Shown: positions 1-9,172, counted from the first letter of the stretch. The stretch is 64,000 nt of DNA from Tabrizicola_A sp964393035 (GCA_964393035.1 CAYMRX010000002.1:62001-126000), one strand, 5' to 3'. A program made the numbers and translations. The notes: generated by a model not told the origin, from the sequence alone.

Positions 1-605
1 CTTTGGTTGTCACGATCGACGCCCCCATCAACGGGCTGCGCAACCGCGAGGTCAGGGCGGGCTTTCACCTGCCAGAGGGCGTAGAGGCCGTGATGATGCC
101 CCCGCCGCCACGACCGCCAGAGGGGCCAAGTCTGGTGTTCGACGGGTTGATGGCCATAGCGCCCGGATGGGCGGATCTGGCGGCCCTTTGTGCCGAAAGC
201 CCGGTCCCGGTTCTGGCAAAGGGTGTGCTCCACCCGGACGATGCGACCTTGGCCGTTCAGGCCGGATGCGCGGGGGTGATCGTTTCAAACCATGGGGGGC
301 GGGTGCTGGATGGGGCACCGGTTGCCAGTGATGTGCTGCCCGCGATCCGGGCGCAGCACCCCGGCCTGCCGATCCTTGCCGATGGCGGCATCCGGCAGGG
401 CAGCGATATCTTCAAGGCCCTTGCCTTGGGCGCGGATGCCGTGCTGATCGGGCGCCCTGCCTTTTATGGGCTGGCGGTTGATGGCGCACGCGGGGCCAGT
501 CAGATCCTGCGGCGCCTGCGAGAGGAGTTCGAAGTCACCATGGCGCTGTGCGGCTGCCGCACCCCCGATGAGATCGGACCCGAGGCGCTTTACTTGAAGC
601 GATAG
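1..605 (+). CDS. lldD: FMN-dependent alpha-hydroxy-acid dehydrogenase, C-terminal part (5' end outside window)
   Basis: This is the C-terminal ~200 residues of an (S)-2-hydroxy-acid oxidase/L-lactate dehydrogenase-type flavoenzyme that oxidises a 2-hydroxy acid to a 2-oxo acid with FMN. The barrel shows the family features in order: VPVLAKGVL with the FMN-binding Lys, VSNHGGR with the catalytic His and substrate-binding Arg, and LADGGIRQGSD followed by GADAVLIGRP, the phosphate-binding end. The reading frame is open to the window edge, so the start is not seen. Its stop overlaps the 3' end of the convergent tonB by 16 bp. The exact substrate (lactate, glycolate, mandelate) cannot be decided from this part. 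Confidence 0.85.
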   Translation, partial: LVVTIDAPINGLRNREVRAGFHLPEGVEAVMMPPPPRPPEGPSLVFDGLMAIAPGWADLAALCAESPVPVLAKGVLHPDDATLAVQAGCAGVIVSNHGGRVLDGAPVASDVLPAIRAQHPGLPILADGGIRQGSDIFKALALGADAVLIGRPAFYGLAVDGARGASQILRRLREEFEVTMALCGCRTPDEIGPEALYLKR

Positions 606-1408
606 TTGAACGGGATCGACAGGTCGAACGGCCCCTGCCCCATGGAGCCGGGCGGGGCGGGCAGGCGATCAAAACCATCAATTACGGCCAAGGCCGCCGC
701 ATCCAGACTTTCGTGGCCCGAGGAGTGTGTGACCTTGCGTTTCAACACGCGCCCATAACGGTCGAGGGTAAAGCCGACGATAACCTCCCCTGTCATTCGG
801 GCCGCGCGGGCCGCCTTGGGGTAGGTCTTTGCCTCGGCGAAGGTCAGAACAAGAGACTTTTGCCACGCGGTGATCGCCGCCGTTTCTTCATCTGACAGGC
901 CTTCCTCGGTGTCATCGCTTTGGCTTGCAGCGTCTTGGCCGGCCGAAGGGTCGGGGGATGCCGCGGTGCTGTCCGGCGTGCTTTTGTCCTTGGGTTCTTC
1001 CTTGATCTCGGTGGGAACTTCCGTGGCCTCTTTGCTGGCCTCGGGGTTCTCATCGGGGTTCGCCAGACGGAATTGCAGCTCTGGATCGGTGACCTGATAC
1101 GGGATTTGCGCCAGAAGCGGATCGTTCGAAGTCTTGGCGATTTCGGTCTTTTCCGGGCTGTCGAGGGCGGCTTGCGAATCATCGGCCGGCGCGCCGGTGG
1201 CCAGATCGGTTTCGGGGGCCGCCATCAGCATCTCCACCTCGGCCAGATCGATCAGCTCGCGCCCCTTCAATCCCAGCGTTTCGGGCAAGGGTGCCAGCGC
1301 AGGCGATTGCAGGGAATAGACCGCCAGAAGGCCATGCAGGCCAAGGCTGAGTGCAAGCCCAAGCCACAGGACACCACCGCTTTGCCGGTCAGGATAGGCA
1401 AGGCTCAT
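590..1408 (-). CDS. tonB: TonB family energy transducer
   Basis: A 272-aa TonB protein that couples the inner-membrane proton-motive force to an outer-membrane receptor. It has one N-terminal membrane segment (about residues 13-32, with SLGLHG), a long low-complexity periplasmic linker rich in Pro, Glu, Ser and Asp (about 85-165), and a C-terminal TonB domain (about 180-272) with YPKAARAARMTGEV and a final SIPFNYRFK. The linker is acidic rather than the usual Pro/Lys-rich type. It is the last gene of receptor-piuC-exbB-exbD-tonB and starts in an ATGA overlap with exbD, so it is translationally coupled. The family call is secure; the partner is inferred from the operon. Confidence 0.9.
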   Translation of the reverse strand: MSLAYPDRQSGGVLWLGLALSLGLHGLLAVYSLQSPALAPLPETLGLKGRELIDLAEVEMLMAAPETDLATGAPADDSQAALDSPEKTEIAKTSNDPLLAQIPYQVTDPELQFRLANPDENPEASKEATEVPTEIKEEPKDKSTPDSTAASPDPSAGQDAASQSDDTEEGLSDEETAAITAWQKSLVLTFAEAKTYPKAARAARMTGEVIVGFTLDRYGRVLKRKVTHSSGHESLDAAALAVIDGFDRLPAPPGSMGQGPFDLSIPFNYRFK

Positions 1409-1881
1409 GGTGCGGCCGGGGCGGCGGCTGGTGGCACGGGCGCGATTTCTGCCGCATCCCCCATGGCTTGCTGATCTTCCAATCCGACAAGCCCGATCTT
1501 CAGATATCCGGCCCCGCGCATCCGGTTCATCACGGCCATCATCTCGCCATAGGGCACCGAGCGGTCAGCCGAGATATAAAGCCGCGTGTCGCGCTTGATG
1601 CTGGTGGCGATGTCCAACTCGAACGGCAGTTCGGCCAGAGTGATGGGGCGGTCACCAACCGAAAGGCTCAGATCGGCGTGAACGGTGACAAAGACAGGCT
1701 CACCCACCCGCCGCGCGGGTTTGGCCGTGGCGACGGGCAATTCGACATTCACATCCACCGTCGACAGCGGCGCCGCCACCATGAAGATGATCAGCAAGAC
1801 CAGCATCACATCAATGAACGGCGTGATGTTGATGTCGGATTGTGGCGCAAGATCATCGCCTTCGGAAAGCCGCACAGCCAT
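1405..1881 (-). CDS. exbD: Biopolymer transport protein ExbD
   Basis: A 158-aa ExbD, the rotor/peptidoglycan-linked subunit of the ExbB-ExbD-TonB motor. The N-terminal membrane helix contains the family signature NITPFIDVMLVLLIIFM (about residues 18-34) with the essential Asp. A periplasmic domain follows, with SADRSVPYGEMMAVMNRMR. The tail after about residue 135 is Ala/Pro-rich. The start at 1881 was chosen because it lies 4 nt after the exbB stop and gives the normal family length; a longer in-frame extension would lie inside exbB. The stop overlaps the tonB start. Confidence 0.92.
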   Translation of the reverse strand: MAVRLSEGDDLAPQSDINITPFIDVMLVLLIIFMVAAPLSTVDVNVELPVATAKPARRVGEPVFVTVHADLSLSVGDRPITLAELPFELDIATSIKRDTRLYISADRSVPYGEMMAVMNRMRGAGYLKIGLVGLEDQQAMGDAAEIAPVPPAAAPAAP

Positions 1882-1885
1882 GGGT

Positions 1886-2728
1886 TTACTCCGCCACGAA
1901 GTGCAGATGCGGATGCGCGGGCGCCGCCGCCTTGCGATCCAGATCGCGCGACAGGCTGCGTTCGACAAGGGCGACAGCATCAGTCAAGCGGGCGCGATGG
2001 GCAGAAAGCGCGCGGGAGAGGTGATTGTAAAACAGCACCGCCGGGATTGCCGCGACAAGGCCGATTGCCGTGGCCAGCAGCGCCTCGGCAATGCCGGGGG
2101 CAACCACGGACAGGTTTGTCGTGCCGCTTTCGACAATGCCGATAAAGCTGTTCATGATGCCCCAGACCGTGCCGAACAGCCCGATGAAGGGGGCCGTCGC
2201 CCCGACAGAACCCAGCACGGCCACACCCGCTTGCGCCTTGCGCGCCGCGCCGACTTCGATCCGGGTCAAGGCGCTTGCAGCGCGTTCCTTGATACCTGCG
2301 GCATCAAGATCGACCGAGACCTCGACTTCGGCCCGTGCGGCCCGCACAATTTCAGCCATGGGCGAGGTGAGCGTCAGATTGGCATGCAGGGTTCCTGCCG
2401 CGTCCAGGGCGCGGTAGGCTTTGGCAAGGTGGCGTTTGGCCAAAGCCATCTGCAAAAGCTTCGCGGCCCAAATGCCCCAAGCCAGCAAAGAGGCCAGCAA
2501 CAACCCGAGCATGACCGATTTGACCACCGTATCGGCATCCATGAACATCGCCAGCGGCGACAGGGTTTCAGCGTCGGCCGCAGCGCGCAAGCGCGTGGCC
2601 AGCCCATCCCCGAACACCCAGCCTGCCCAGGCAATCAGCTTGGCATTGCCCGCCGTGATTTCTTCGGTTGTCGCGGCCATGGCCGGCAGGGGCAAAGCGG
2701 CAAGGCAAGGGAGAATGGCGCGTTTCAT
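1886..2728 (-). CDS. exbB: Biopolymer transport protein ExbB (MotA/TolQ/ExbB family)
   Basis: A 280-aa ExbB proton-channel subunit. An N-terminal segment (about residues 1-19) looks like a cleavable signal, as in longer ExbB forms. Membrane segments lie near 68-90, 165-190 and 205-230. The conserved pore region reads SVGATAPFIGLFGTVWGIMNSF, followed by APGIAEALLATAIGLVAAIPAV. It lies 4 bp downstream of the PiuC-like dioxygenase gene and just ahead of exbD. With exbD and tonB it should energise the siderophore receptor encoded upstream. Confidence 0.92.
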   Translation of the reverse strand: MKRAILPCLAALPLPAMAATTEEITAGNAKLIAWAGWVFGDGLATRLRAAADAETLSPLAMFMDADTVVKSVMLGLLLASLLAWGIWAAKLLQMALAKRHLAKAYRALDAAGTLHANLTLTSPMAEIVRAARAEVEVSVDLDAAGIKERAASALTRIEVGAARKAQAGVAVLGSVGATAPFIGLFGTVWGIMNSFIGIVESGTTNLSVVAPGIAEALLATAIGLVAAIPAVLFYNHLSRALSAHRARLTDAVALVERSLSRDLDRKAAAPAHPHLHFVAE

Positions 2729-2732
2729 GATG

Positions 2733-3416
2733 TCAGACCTCTGCCCATTGGCGGATAAGGTTGTGATAGATCCCTGTCAGGCGAAGCATTTCCGGGGCAT
2801 TCATCCCCAGTTGCGCCGACAGGCTTTGAATCGTCTGGTCAAGGTCAAACAGCATCTCGCGCCGGGTATCGTCGCGCAGCATGGATTGGACCCAGAAGAA
2901 CGAGGAGACCCGCACGCCCCGCGTCACAGGCGTGACCTGATGCAACGAGGTTGACGGATAGACCACGCAATGGCCTGCCGGCAGCTTGACCGATTGCGCG
3001 CCGTAATGCCCTTCCACCAGCAACTCGCCGCCATCATAATCTTCGGGGTCGGATAAAAAGAGGGTGCAGCTTACATCGGTGCGGATCTGGCGGCCTTCGC
3101 CGGGGATGACACGGATCGCATTGTCGACATGGGTGCCAAAGGTCTGACCGCCTTCATAGCGGTTGAACATCGGCGGCAGGATATGCAGCGGCAAGACGGC
3201 TGAAACCCATAGCGGGTTGGCGGTCAAGGCGCGGATCAGTCTTGTTTGCAGTTCCGGCAAAATCGGGCTGTTCAACGGAATCTGCGCGTTGCGCTTGATC
3301 TCGGAAGACTGCGCGCCCGCCGTGTGACGGCCATCCTGCCATTCGGCCGCATCCAGCCGCGCACGCAGGGCCGCAACTTCGTCAGGTGTCAGAATGTCGG
3401 GAATACACAGCAGCAT
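2733..3416 (-). CDS. piuC: PKHD-type Fe(II)/2-oxoglutarate hydroxylase (PiuC/YbiX family)
   Basis: A 227-aa protein of the PiuC/YbiX family of 2-oxoglutarate- and Fe(II)-dependent dioxygenases, usually found beside TonB-dependent siderophore receptors. The double-stranded beta-helix metal triad is visible: HVD in QTFGTHVDNA (about residue 98) and the distal His in STSLHQVTPVTRGVR, with the Arg that binds 2-oxoglutarate. The start at 3416 follows an AAGGG-type ribosome site and gives the family N terminus MLLCIPDILTPDEV. It lies 48 bp after the receptor stop and 4 bp before exbB. The true substrate of this family is not settled. Confidence 0.9.
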   Translation of the reverse strand: MLLCIPDILTPDEVAALRARLDAAEWQDGRHTAGAQSSEIKRNAQIPLNSPILPELQTRLIRALTANPLWVSAVLPLHILPPMFNRYEGGQTFGTHVDNAIRVIPGEGRQIRTDVSCTLFLSDPEDYDGGELLVEGHYGAQSVKLPAGHCVVYPSTSLHQVTPVTRGVRVSSFFWVQSMLRDDTRREMLFDLDQTIQSLSAQLGMNAPEMLRLTGIYHNLIRQWAEV

Positions 3417-3464
3417 GGCGCGCCCTTTGGATTGGGGGGCAGGCAAGGCCTGCCCCCTGTGGTT

Positions 3465-5882
3465 TCAGAACTTCATCTTGAGACTGAATGAGACCGACCG
3501 CCCCGGAGCGACATAAACATAGGGTGTCGAGGAGCGATAGAAAGCGTCGTAATACAACTCATCCGTCAGGTTATCGACGCGGAGGGACAGGCTGGCATTT
3601 TCACGGATTTCGTAATCCGCCATCGCATCCAACCGCCAATACGACGGCAGTTCGTTGCCATTGCTGGCCGCAAAGGTTCCCCCTTGGATTTTCCCGCGCC
3701 AAGTCACCTGACCACCGAGCGACAGCTTGTCGGTCACTTGATACTTGGCAAGCAGGTTGAACTGCTCATGCGCGATGTTGGCGAACTCCAGACCCAGGTT
3801 CGCCGCATTGGCGCTTTCCGTAATTTCGGATTCCATCACGGTCGCCCCGCCCCAAAGCGACAGCTTGTCCGTGACATTGCCCGCGACGCCAAGCTCGATG
3901 CCTGTCACCTTGTATTTGCCCGTGTCGCTTGTGGTGGCCGTGGGGCCGGAACCAACCGTCTCGCGCGCTTGATCCTTGGTGGTCTGGAACGCGGCGCCCG
4001 TCACCATCAGGTTGCCAAGCTGCCATTTTGTGCCGAGTTCAAGGCTGGTGTTCTGTTCTGGCTCCAAAACCTGCGAGTTGGCGTCCAACCCGGCATAGTC
4101 GCCGCCGCCGCCATCCAGCTCCTGCCCCATCGGGTTCGACGAGGTGGCATAGGCCAGATAGACTGTCCCATTCTCGCGCGGTTTCCATGTCAGGCCCAGA
4201 TTGCCATTCACCATGGTATCGTTACGGCCATAGACATACGACACGCTGTTGCGGTCAACACCGCTGCGGCTGATGTCGTAATGGTCCAGTCGTACCCCCA
4301 TGTTGAGGATGAGCTGTTCCGACAGATCAACCGTGTCTGACGCATACAGGCTTTGGGTTTCGACTTTGGTTATTGTCGGCACTGCGCTGCGCACCAGAAG
4401 GTCTGCCGCATCCCAGCAACCGCTGGTGTCGGGATTGTAGATCGACACCGGGCAGCCGGTCAGCACGTTGGTGGCAGACCCACCGCCAGATTCCGAATCC
4501 TGCCCGGTATAGCCCCGCTGCTGGACCTCCTCTTGCGACACATCAAGGCCGATGGCGATGTTATGCGTTCTGCCTGCGATTTCGGGGGCAAAGGTCAGCT
4601 CAGTCTGATTGGCCAGAATGGAGTTGACCTGATAGCGACCCTTGGGCGAAGCCGACAGCGTCCAGTTCAAAGGGTTCGCGTCGGTGATGACGGGACGCTC
4701 GGGTGCCGTCAGGACATAATCATTGACCGTACGACCAAGCCGGGTGCGGTTGGTCAGCTTGGCGCCATTGCCAAGATCATAGGCCAGCCCAAATGTCGCG
4801 ATATCTTGCTGGCCCTTCTGGAAGTCACGGTCGGCCGCGCCGTAATAGGTGTTGCGATCCAAGGTCGGGCGGTTCGACGCGGCCTCGGTAAAGGGAACAC
4901 CATTGGTCGCATCCCACGGAACGCCCCAATCCGGCATCTGGTCCATCTCCAGATGATAGGCGTCGAAGGACAGGGTCAGACGCTCGGTCGCCTTGTATTC
5001 CGCCGCCACCGAAAGACCACGACGATCATCCGAGGCAACGTCACGCCCTGCGACATCCGCAAGCTGGCTCATGGCGCCGACACGGGTTTTGAAGCGGTCA
5101 TTCCAGACCTTGTTCCAATCGACGGTCTGGCGGACAAGACCGTTGCTGCCCAACGAGGTTTCAGTTTCGGTGAAATCGCTGTCTTGCGGTTTCTTGGTGA
5201 CAAGGTTCAGCGCCCCGCCAGTGGTCCCGCGCCCAGCGATCGACCCTGACGGGCCTTTGGTGATCTCGACCTGTTCGGCCATGAAGGTTTCCCGCACCGC
5301 CACGCCCGCATCACGCACCCCGTCGATGAAGGTGTCATTCGATGCCTTGAAGCCACGGATGAACAGCACATCGCCAAAGGCATTGCCGCCTTCGCCCGTG
5401 CCAAGCGTCATGCCCGGCGTGGTGCGCGCAAGTTCACGAATCGAGGTGGAGTTCTTGTCTTCCAGCACGTCGCGGGTCAGCGCGGTCACCGTCCGCGCAG
5501 TCTCAAGCAAAGGTTGGCTGAGCAGGCTGTTGGCCGATGTTACGGCGCGGTAGCCTGCCACCGGATCCGCGTAGGGAGAAAGCCCGGCCTTTCCTGCCTC
5601 GGCGACTGGCGCGGCGGCAGGGGGCGTCACGGGTGCCGCCAAGGGGGCGGGCGTGGCGGCCGTCTTGCGCTTTTTCACCTTTTTCGGCGCCACATTTGTT
5701 GCTGGTGCCGCAGTTTCCACATCAATCGTCGGCAAGAGGATTTCACCTGAATCCTGCGCGCCCGCCGGAGCCACAACCCCAAGCGCCGTAACCGCAACCA
5801 GTGCCAAAGGAGCAGCAAGCCCCGTCTTTGCCGAAGAATATCCCTGCCGCAAGGAGGCAGGGCGCCGAATGTCCGCCATCAT
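3465..5882 (-). CDS. fiu: TonB-dependent (catecholate) siderophore receptor, Fiu-like
   Basis: An outer-membrane receptor of about 805 aa. A signal peptide (about residues 1-43, ending VVAPAGAQ) is followed by a TonB box (EILLPTIDVETA), a lysine/proline/alanine-rich linker (about 60-95), the plug domain with RTVTALTRDVLEDK and LFIRGFKASNDTFIDG, and a 22-strand barrel ending in SLKMKF with a terminal aromatic residue. Among TonB receptors it resembles Fiu of Escherichia coli, and piuC directly downstream supports a catecholate or iron-siderophore role. Two adjacent ATG codons (5882 and 5879) can start it. The charged linker after the TonB box is unusual. Iron regulation is expected, but no Fur, Irr or RirA box was certain. 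Confidence 0.85.
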   Translation of the reverse strand: MMADIRRPASLRQGYSSAKTGLAAPLALVAVTALGVVAPAGAQDSGEILLPTIDVETAAPATNVAPKKVKKRKTAATPAPLAAPVTPPAAAPVAEAGKAGLSPYADPVAGYRAVTSANSLLSQPLLETARTVTALTRDVLEDKNSTSIRELARTTPGMTLGTGEGGNAFGDVLFIRGFKASNDTFIDGVRDAGVAVRETFMAEQVEITKGPSGSIAGRGTTGGALNLVTKKPQDSDFTETETSLGSNGLVRQTVDWNKVWNDRFKTRVGAMSQLADVAGRDVASDDRRGLSVAAEYKATERLTLSFDAYHLEMDQMPDWGVPWDATNGVPFTEAASNRPTLDRNTYYGAADRDFQKGQQDIATFGLAYDLGNGAKLTNRTRLGRTVNDYVLTAPERPVITDANPLNWTLSASPKGRYQVNSILANQTELTFAPEIAGRTHNIAIGLDVSQEEVQQRGYTGQDSESGGGSATNVLTGCPVSIYNPDTSGCWDAADLLVRSAVPTITKVETQSLYASDTVDLSEQLILNMGVRLDHYDISRSGVDRNSVSYVYGRNDTMVNGNLGLTWKPRENGTVYLAYATSSNPMGQELDGGGGDYAGLDANSQVLEPEQNTSLELGTKWQLGNLMVTGAAFQTTKDQARETVGSGPTATTSDTGKYKVTGIELGVAGNVTDKLSLWGGATVMESEITESANAANLGLEFANIAHEQFNLLAKYQVTDKLSLGGQVTWRGKIQGGTFAASNGNELPSYWRLDAMADYEIRENASLSLRVDNLTDELYYDAFYRSSTPYVYVAPGRSVSFSLKMKF

Positions 5883-6449
5883 GTTTCCCGTCGTGATGTT
5901 TTGATAGGTGGCTGGACGGGGTCTGGCTGCCTTTGCGCTGCCTCTAAAATTTCCGACAGAATAAGTCAACATGATGCTGGCGCATAAATTGATGTGATTT
6001 GGCACAGTTACTGGGGCGCAGTATGACATCGCAAAGATCTTCGGGCTTGCTCGGGGCAAGATTCGGCGACCGTTTTCGCGCGTCAGGTGGCGGCCGGGGA
6101 AACTGCGCAAATTCGCTTTCGGCCCATTGCGCAGGCGATCGGCCAAGATCGACGCGCCCGGCTCTTAATACCCCGGCGCTATTTGGCCAGTTGCCCGAGA
6201 CAGAAGCTATGTCGCCCGCCTCGCCGGTTATTAACACCCGCTCGGTCTTGACGTCCGCTCCGGCAGTTGCACGGTGTAACATGTTTTCTGCCGTGGAATA
6301 AGAGCAGGGAGCCTAACAGGCCGAACCGGGCGAAGCACATGTCGCAAACCGCCCCATGTCGCAAAAAGAACCATTCGCTTCGTCACCATGACTGTCGGCA
6401 CCCGTCTTCCCAAGCCTTATGGCCGCACACGCCATGACGGGAGGCACCC
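5883..6449. other. Intergenic region between divergent fiu and mttB
   Basis: A 567-bp gap between the divergent iron-uptake and betaine operons. It is more AT-rich near 5940-6000, where the fiu promoter should lie. It holds a perfect 8-bp palindrome AACATGTT at 6278-6285 and an 11-bp direct repeat at 6338-6365 (listed separately). No convincing protein-coding frame or RNA gene was seen: the short frames here lack ribosome sites and family features. Confidence 0.6.
6338..6365. promoter_or_regulatory. Direct repeat upstream of mttB, candidate activator site
   Basis: The 11-mer CATGTCGCAAA occurs at 6338-6348 and exactly again at 6355-6365, giving a 17-bp period, about 85-110 bp before the mttB start. 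Directly repeated half-sites of this spacing suit an AraC-type activator, and a GlxA/GbdR-like AraC protein is encoded at 19164. The link is inference. Confidence 0.4.
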
Positions 6450-8003
6450 ATGAACGAGATCACCGCAAAAACTGCTCGGGCCGGAGGTCGCGGCGCCCGC
6501 CGGGCCATGCGCGCAGCCCCTGATTTCGAGATGCTGCCCTCGCTCAAACGCGGGTTGCCGGAATGTGAGCCGATGACGCCTGAACAAGTGCGCCGGATCG
6601 ATGATGCGTCGATGTCTATCTTGGAAGAAGTGGGCGTAATCTTCCGCGACGAGATTGCGCTGGCCGACTGGAAACGCGCAGGCGCCAAAGTGGTGGGCGA
6701 GCGGGTCTATCTTGACCGCGAACTGGTGCGCGAGTTGATCTCCACCATCCCCTCGGGCTGGTCCTATCAGGCCCGCAACCCGGCAAAATCGCTGCCCTTT
6801 GGTGGCAAACATTCGATCTTCGTGCCGATGACCGGCGCGCCTTTCCTGCGCGATCTGGATGACGTGCGGCGCTGGCCGACGATTGCCGATCTGAACATGT
6901 TCCACAAGCTGGCGCATATGTCGCCCGCGCTGCATTCCACCGCGCATCACATTGTGGAGCCGATGGATATCAAGGTCAGCCACCGGCACCTGCACATCAC
7001 CTATTCGTCGATGAAGCATTCCGACAAGACCTTCATGGGCATGACCACGAGCGGCAAGAACGCCGAGGATGTCATGGCGATGTGCGAGATCCTGTTCGGC
7101 CGCGAGGCGATGGAGGAAACCCCCGTCACCACCGGCAACTGCAACGGCAACTCGCCCTTGGTCTGGGACGAAACCATGCTCTCGGCCATGCGCGCCTTTG
7201 TGAAGCGCAAACAGCCGGTCCTTTGCTCTCCCTTCGTTCTGGGCGGGGCCAACACGCCCGCTTCCGTGGTCCCTGCCGTGGCGCAACTGAATGCCGAGGC
7301 ACTCAGCGCGCTGGCCTATACCCAAGTGATCCGCAAGGGGGCCCCGGCGATCTATGGGCATTACCTGTCGACCGTTTCGATGAAGTCCGGCGCGCCGATG
7401 GCCGGGACGCCGGAAATCAGCCTGATGAACTTCATGATCGGTCAAATGGCGCGGTTCTACAACGTGCCGTGGCGAACCTCGAACCTGTTGGGCGGGGCCA
7501 AGACCTTTGACGCGCAGGCCGGGTATGAGTCTGCCATGACCATGAACGCCGTTCTGCATGCGGGTGCCAATTACATCTGGCATTCGGCGGGCTGGAACGA
7601 GGCGGGGATGCATTGTTCCACCGCGAAATTCGTGGTCGATGCCGAGATGTGCGCCATGGGCTACCGCATGGCCGAAGGCCCGCGCTGGGATGACTTTGAC
7701 GAGGCGATGCAGGCGGTGCGCGATGTCGGCCCCGGCGGGCATTATCTGGGCCATCCGCATACGCTGGAAAACTTTGAACGCGCCTTCTTCATGCCGAAGC
7801 TGTTCGACAACAACTCCATCGAGCAATGGCAGGCCGAAGGCAGCGTCGAGATCACCCAGCGGGCGCTGGAGCGGGCCAAGGTCTTGCTCAATGACTATGA
7901 GGAACCGAAGCTCGATGCGGGCGTGAACGAGGCGCTCTTGGATTACATCGCCCGGCGCGAGCGGGAAATTCCGGCGGTGGACGAGTTGAACACCGAATAC
8001 TGA
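6450..8003 (+). CDS. Trimethylamine methyltransferase family protein (MttB-like, non-pyrrolysine)
   Basis: A 517-aa MttB superfamily protein. Members move a methyl group from a quaternary or tertiary amine to a corrinoid cofactor; non-pyrrolysine members include glycine betaine and proline betaine methyltransferases. The frame is continuous with no internal TAG, so it lacks pyrrolysine. Family landmarks are PMTPEQVRRIDDASMSILEE near the N terminus, VTTGNCNGNSPLVWDE mid-protein and a C-terminal LGHPHTLENFERAFF. A GGGAGG ribosome site sits 5 nt before the ATG. It is the first gene of an operon with an HpbD-like epimerase and two SDRs. No cognate corrinoid protein lies in the window. A role as the demethylase for proline or hydroxyproline betaine is inferred from the neighbours. 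Confidence 0.85.
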   Translation: MNEITAKTARAGGRGARRAMRAAPDFEMLPSLKRGLPECEPMTPEQVRRIDDASMSILEEVGVIFRDEIALADWKRAGAKVVGERVYLDRELVRELISTIPSGWSYQARNPAKSLPFGGKHSIFVPMTGAPFLRDLDDVRRWPTIADLNMFHKLAHMSPALHSTAHHIVEPMDIKVSHRHLHITYSSMKHSDKTFMGMTTSGKNAEDVMAMCEILFGREAMEETPVTTGNCNGNSPLVWDETMLSAMRAFVKRKQPVLCSPFVLGGANTPASVVPAVAQLNAEALSALAYTQVIRKGAPAIYGHYLSTVSMKSGAPMAGTPEISLMNFMIGQMARFYNVPWRTSNLLGGAKTFDAQAGYESAMTMNAVLHAGANYIWHSAGWNEAGMHCSTAKFVVDAEMCAMGYRMAEGPRWDDFDEAMQAVRDVGPGGHYLGHPHTLENFERAFFMPKLFDNNSIEQWQAEGSVEITQRALERAKVLLNDYEEPKLDAGVNEALLDYIARREREIPAVDELNTEY

Positions 8004-8065
8004 TCTCCCTGTGACTGGCCGTCTTGTCCCCTTGTGGACAAGGCGGCCATTTTTCGGAACACCGC

Positions 8066-9172
8066 ATGAAAATCACAGAACTTCACGTCTACGCCCATGA
8101 ACTGCCGGTGAAAAACGGCCCCTACCGGATGGCCAATGCGCTGGTCTATTCGCTGCAAACCACGCTGGTAAAGATCGTCACCGACACCGGGATCGTCGGC
8201 TGGGGCGAAACCTGCCCGGTGGGGCCAACCTATTGCGCCAGCCATGCCAAAGGCGCCCGCGCGGCGTTGGAGGAGATGGGGCCGGGGTTGATTGGCGCCA
8301 CGGTTCACCCCGTGGCCCTGCGCCGCCGCATGGACAGCCTGTTGAACGGCCACCGCTATGCCAAGGCCGCCGTCGACATTGCCGCCCATGACATTCTGGG
8401 CAAGGCTTATGGCGTGCGGGTGGCCGATCTTCTGGGCGGGGCGGTGACGGAAAACGTGCCCTCCTACTATGCCAGCGGCGTGGGTGAACCCGATGAGATT
8501 GCCCGCATCGCCGCTGAAAAGCTGGCCGAGGGCTATCCGCGCATGCAGGTGAAAATCGGCGGCCGTCCGGTAGAGGTGGACATCGCCGTCCTGCGCAAGG
8601 TCTGGGAGGTCATCAAAGACACCGGCATGCGGCTGGCTGCCGATGGCAACCGCGGCCTGCCCACCCGCGACGCACTGCGCCTGTCGCGCGAATGCCCGGG
8701 TATTCCGTTTATCATGGAGCAGCCTTGCAACACGATCGAGGAGTTGGCCGCGATCCGGGGGCAAGTGCAGCACGGCATCTACATGGATGAAAACGGCGAG
8801 GATCTGGCGACCGTGATCCGCGCCGCCGGGCAAGGGCTGGTCGACGGGTTCGGCATGAAAGTCACCCGTATCGGCGGCTTGCAGCAGATGGCGGCGTTCC
8901 GCGACATCTGCGAGGCGCGCTCGCTGCCCCACACCTGTGATGATGCTTGGGGTGGTGACATCATCCATGCCGCCTGCACCCATATCGGTGCCACCGTGTC
9001 CCCGCGCCTGAACGAAGGCGTCTGGCTGGCCGCCCCTTACGTCGAGGGGCATTATGACCGCAAGAACGGCATCGACATCATCGGTGGCCATATCAAGCTG
9101 CCGGAAGGCCCCGGCCTTGGGGTGATCCCCGAGGAGGGCATGTTCGGCGACCCCATCCTTTCCTTCGCATGA
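8066..9172 (+). CDS. hpbD: HpbD-like betaine 2-epimerase (enolase superfamily)
   Basis: A 368-aa mandelate racemase/muconate lactonizing enzyme-group protein. It closely follows the pattern of HpbD, the 4R-hydroxyproline betaine/proline betaine 2-epimerase described in Pelagibaca: MKITELHVYAHELPVKNGPY at the N terminus and WGETCPVGPTY in the capping region. The barrel carries QVKIGGRPVE with the first catalytic Lys, metal ligands in AADGNRGL, IMEQPC and YMDENGED, and GMKVTRIGG with the second Lys. The start at 8066 gives the family N terminus; an upstream in-frame codon adds 14 unrelated residues. It lies 62 bp after mttB and 8 bp before the first SDR. Substrate assignment rests on recalled family similarity and context. 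Confidence 0.82.
   Translation: MKITELHVYAHELPVKNGPYRMANALVYSLQTTLVKIVTDTGIVGWGETCPVGPTYCASHAKGARAALEEMGPGLIGATVHPVALRRRMDSLLNGHRYAKAAVDIAAHDILGKAYGVRVADLLGGAVTENVPSYYASGVGEPDEIARIAAEKLAEGYPRMQVKIGGRPVEVDIAVLRKVWEVIKDTGMRLAADGNRGLPTRDALRLSRECPGIPFIMEQPCNTIEELAAIRGQVQHGIYMDENGEDLATVIRAAGQGLVDGFGMKVTRIGGLQQMAAFRDICEARSLPHTCDDAWGGDIIHAACTHIGATVSPRLNEGVWLAAPYVEGHYDRKNGIDIIGGHIKLPEGPGLGVIPEEGMFGDPILSFA

Noticed and set aside
5883..6100. Fur, Irr or RirA box before the Fiu-like receptor
   Set aside because: The region is AT-richer, but no palindrome matched any of these motifs well enough to call.
6450..8003. Pyrrolysine-containing MttB
   Set aside because: The frame has no internal TAG codon, so it is the non-pyrrolysine type.
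6417..9091. Long minus-strand open frames opposite mttB and hpbD
   Set aside because: They mirror the codon pattern of the real genes, overlap them fully and have no recognisable domain.
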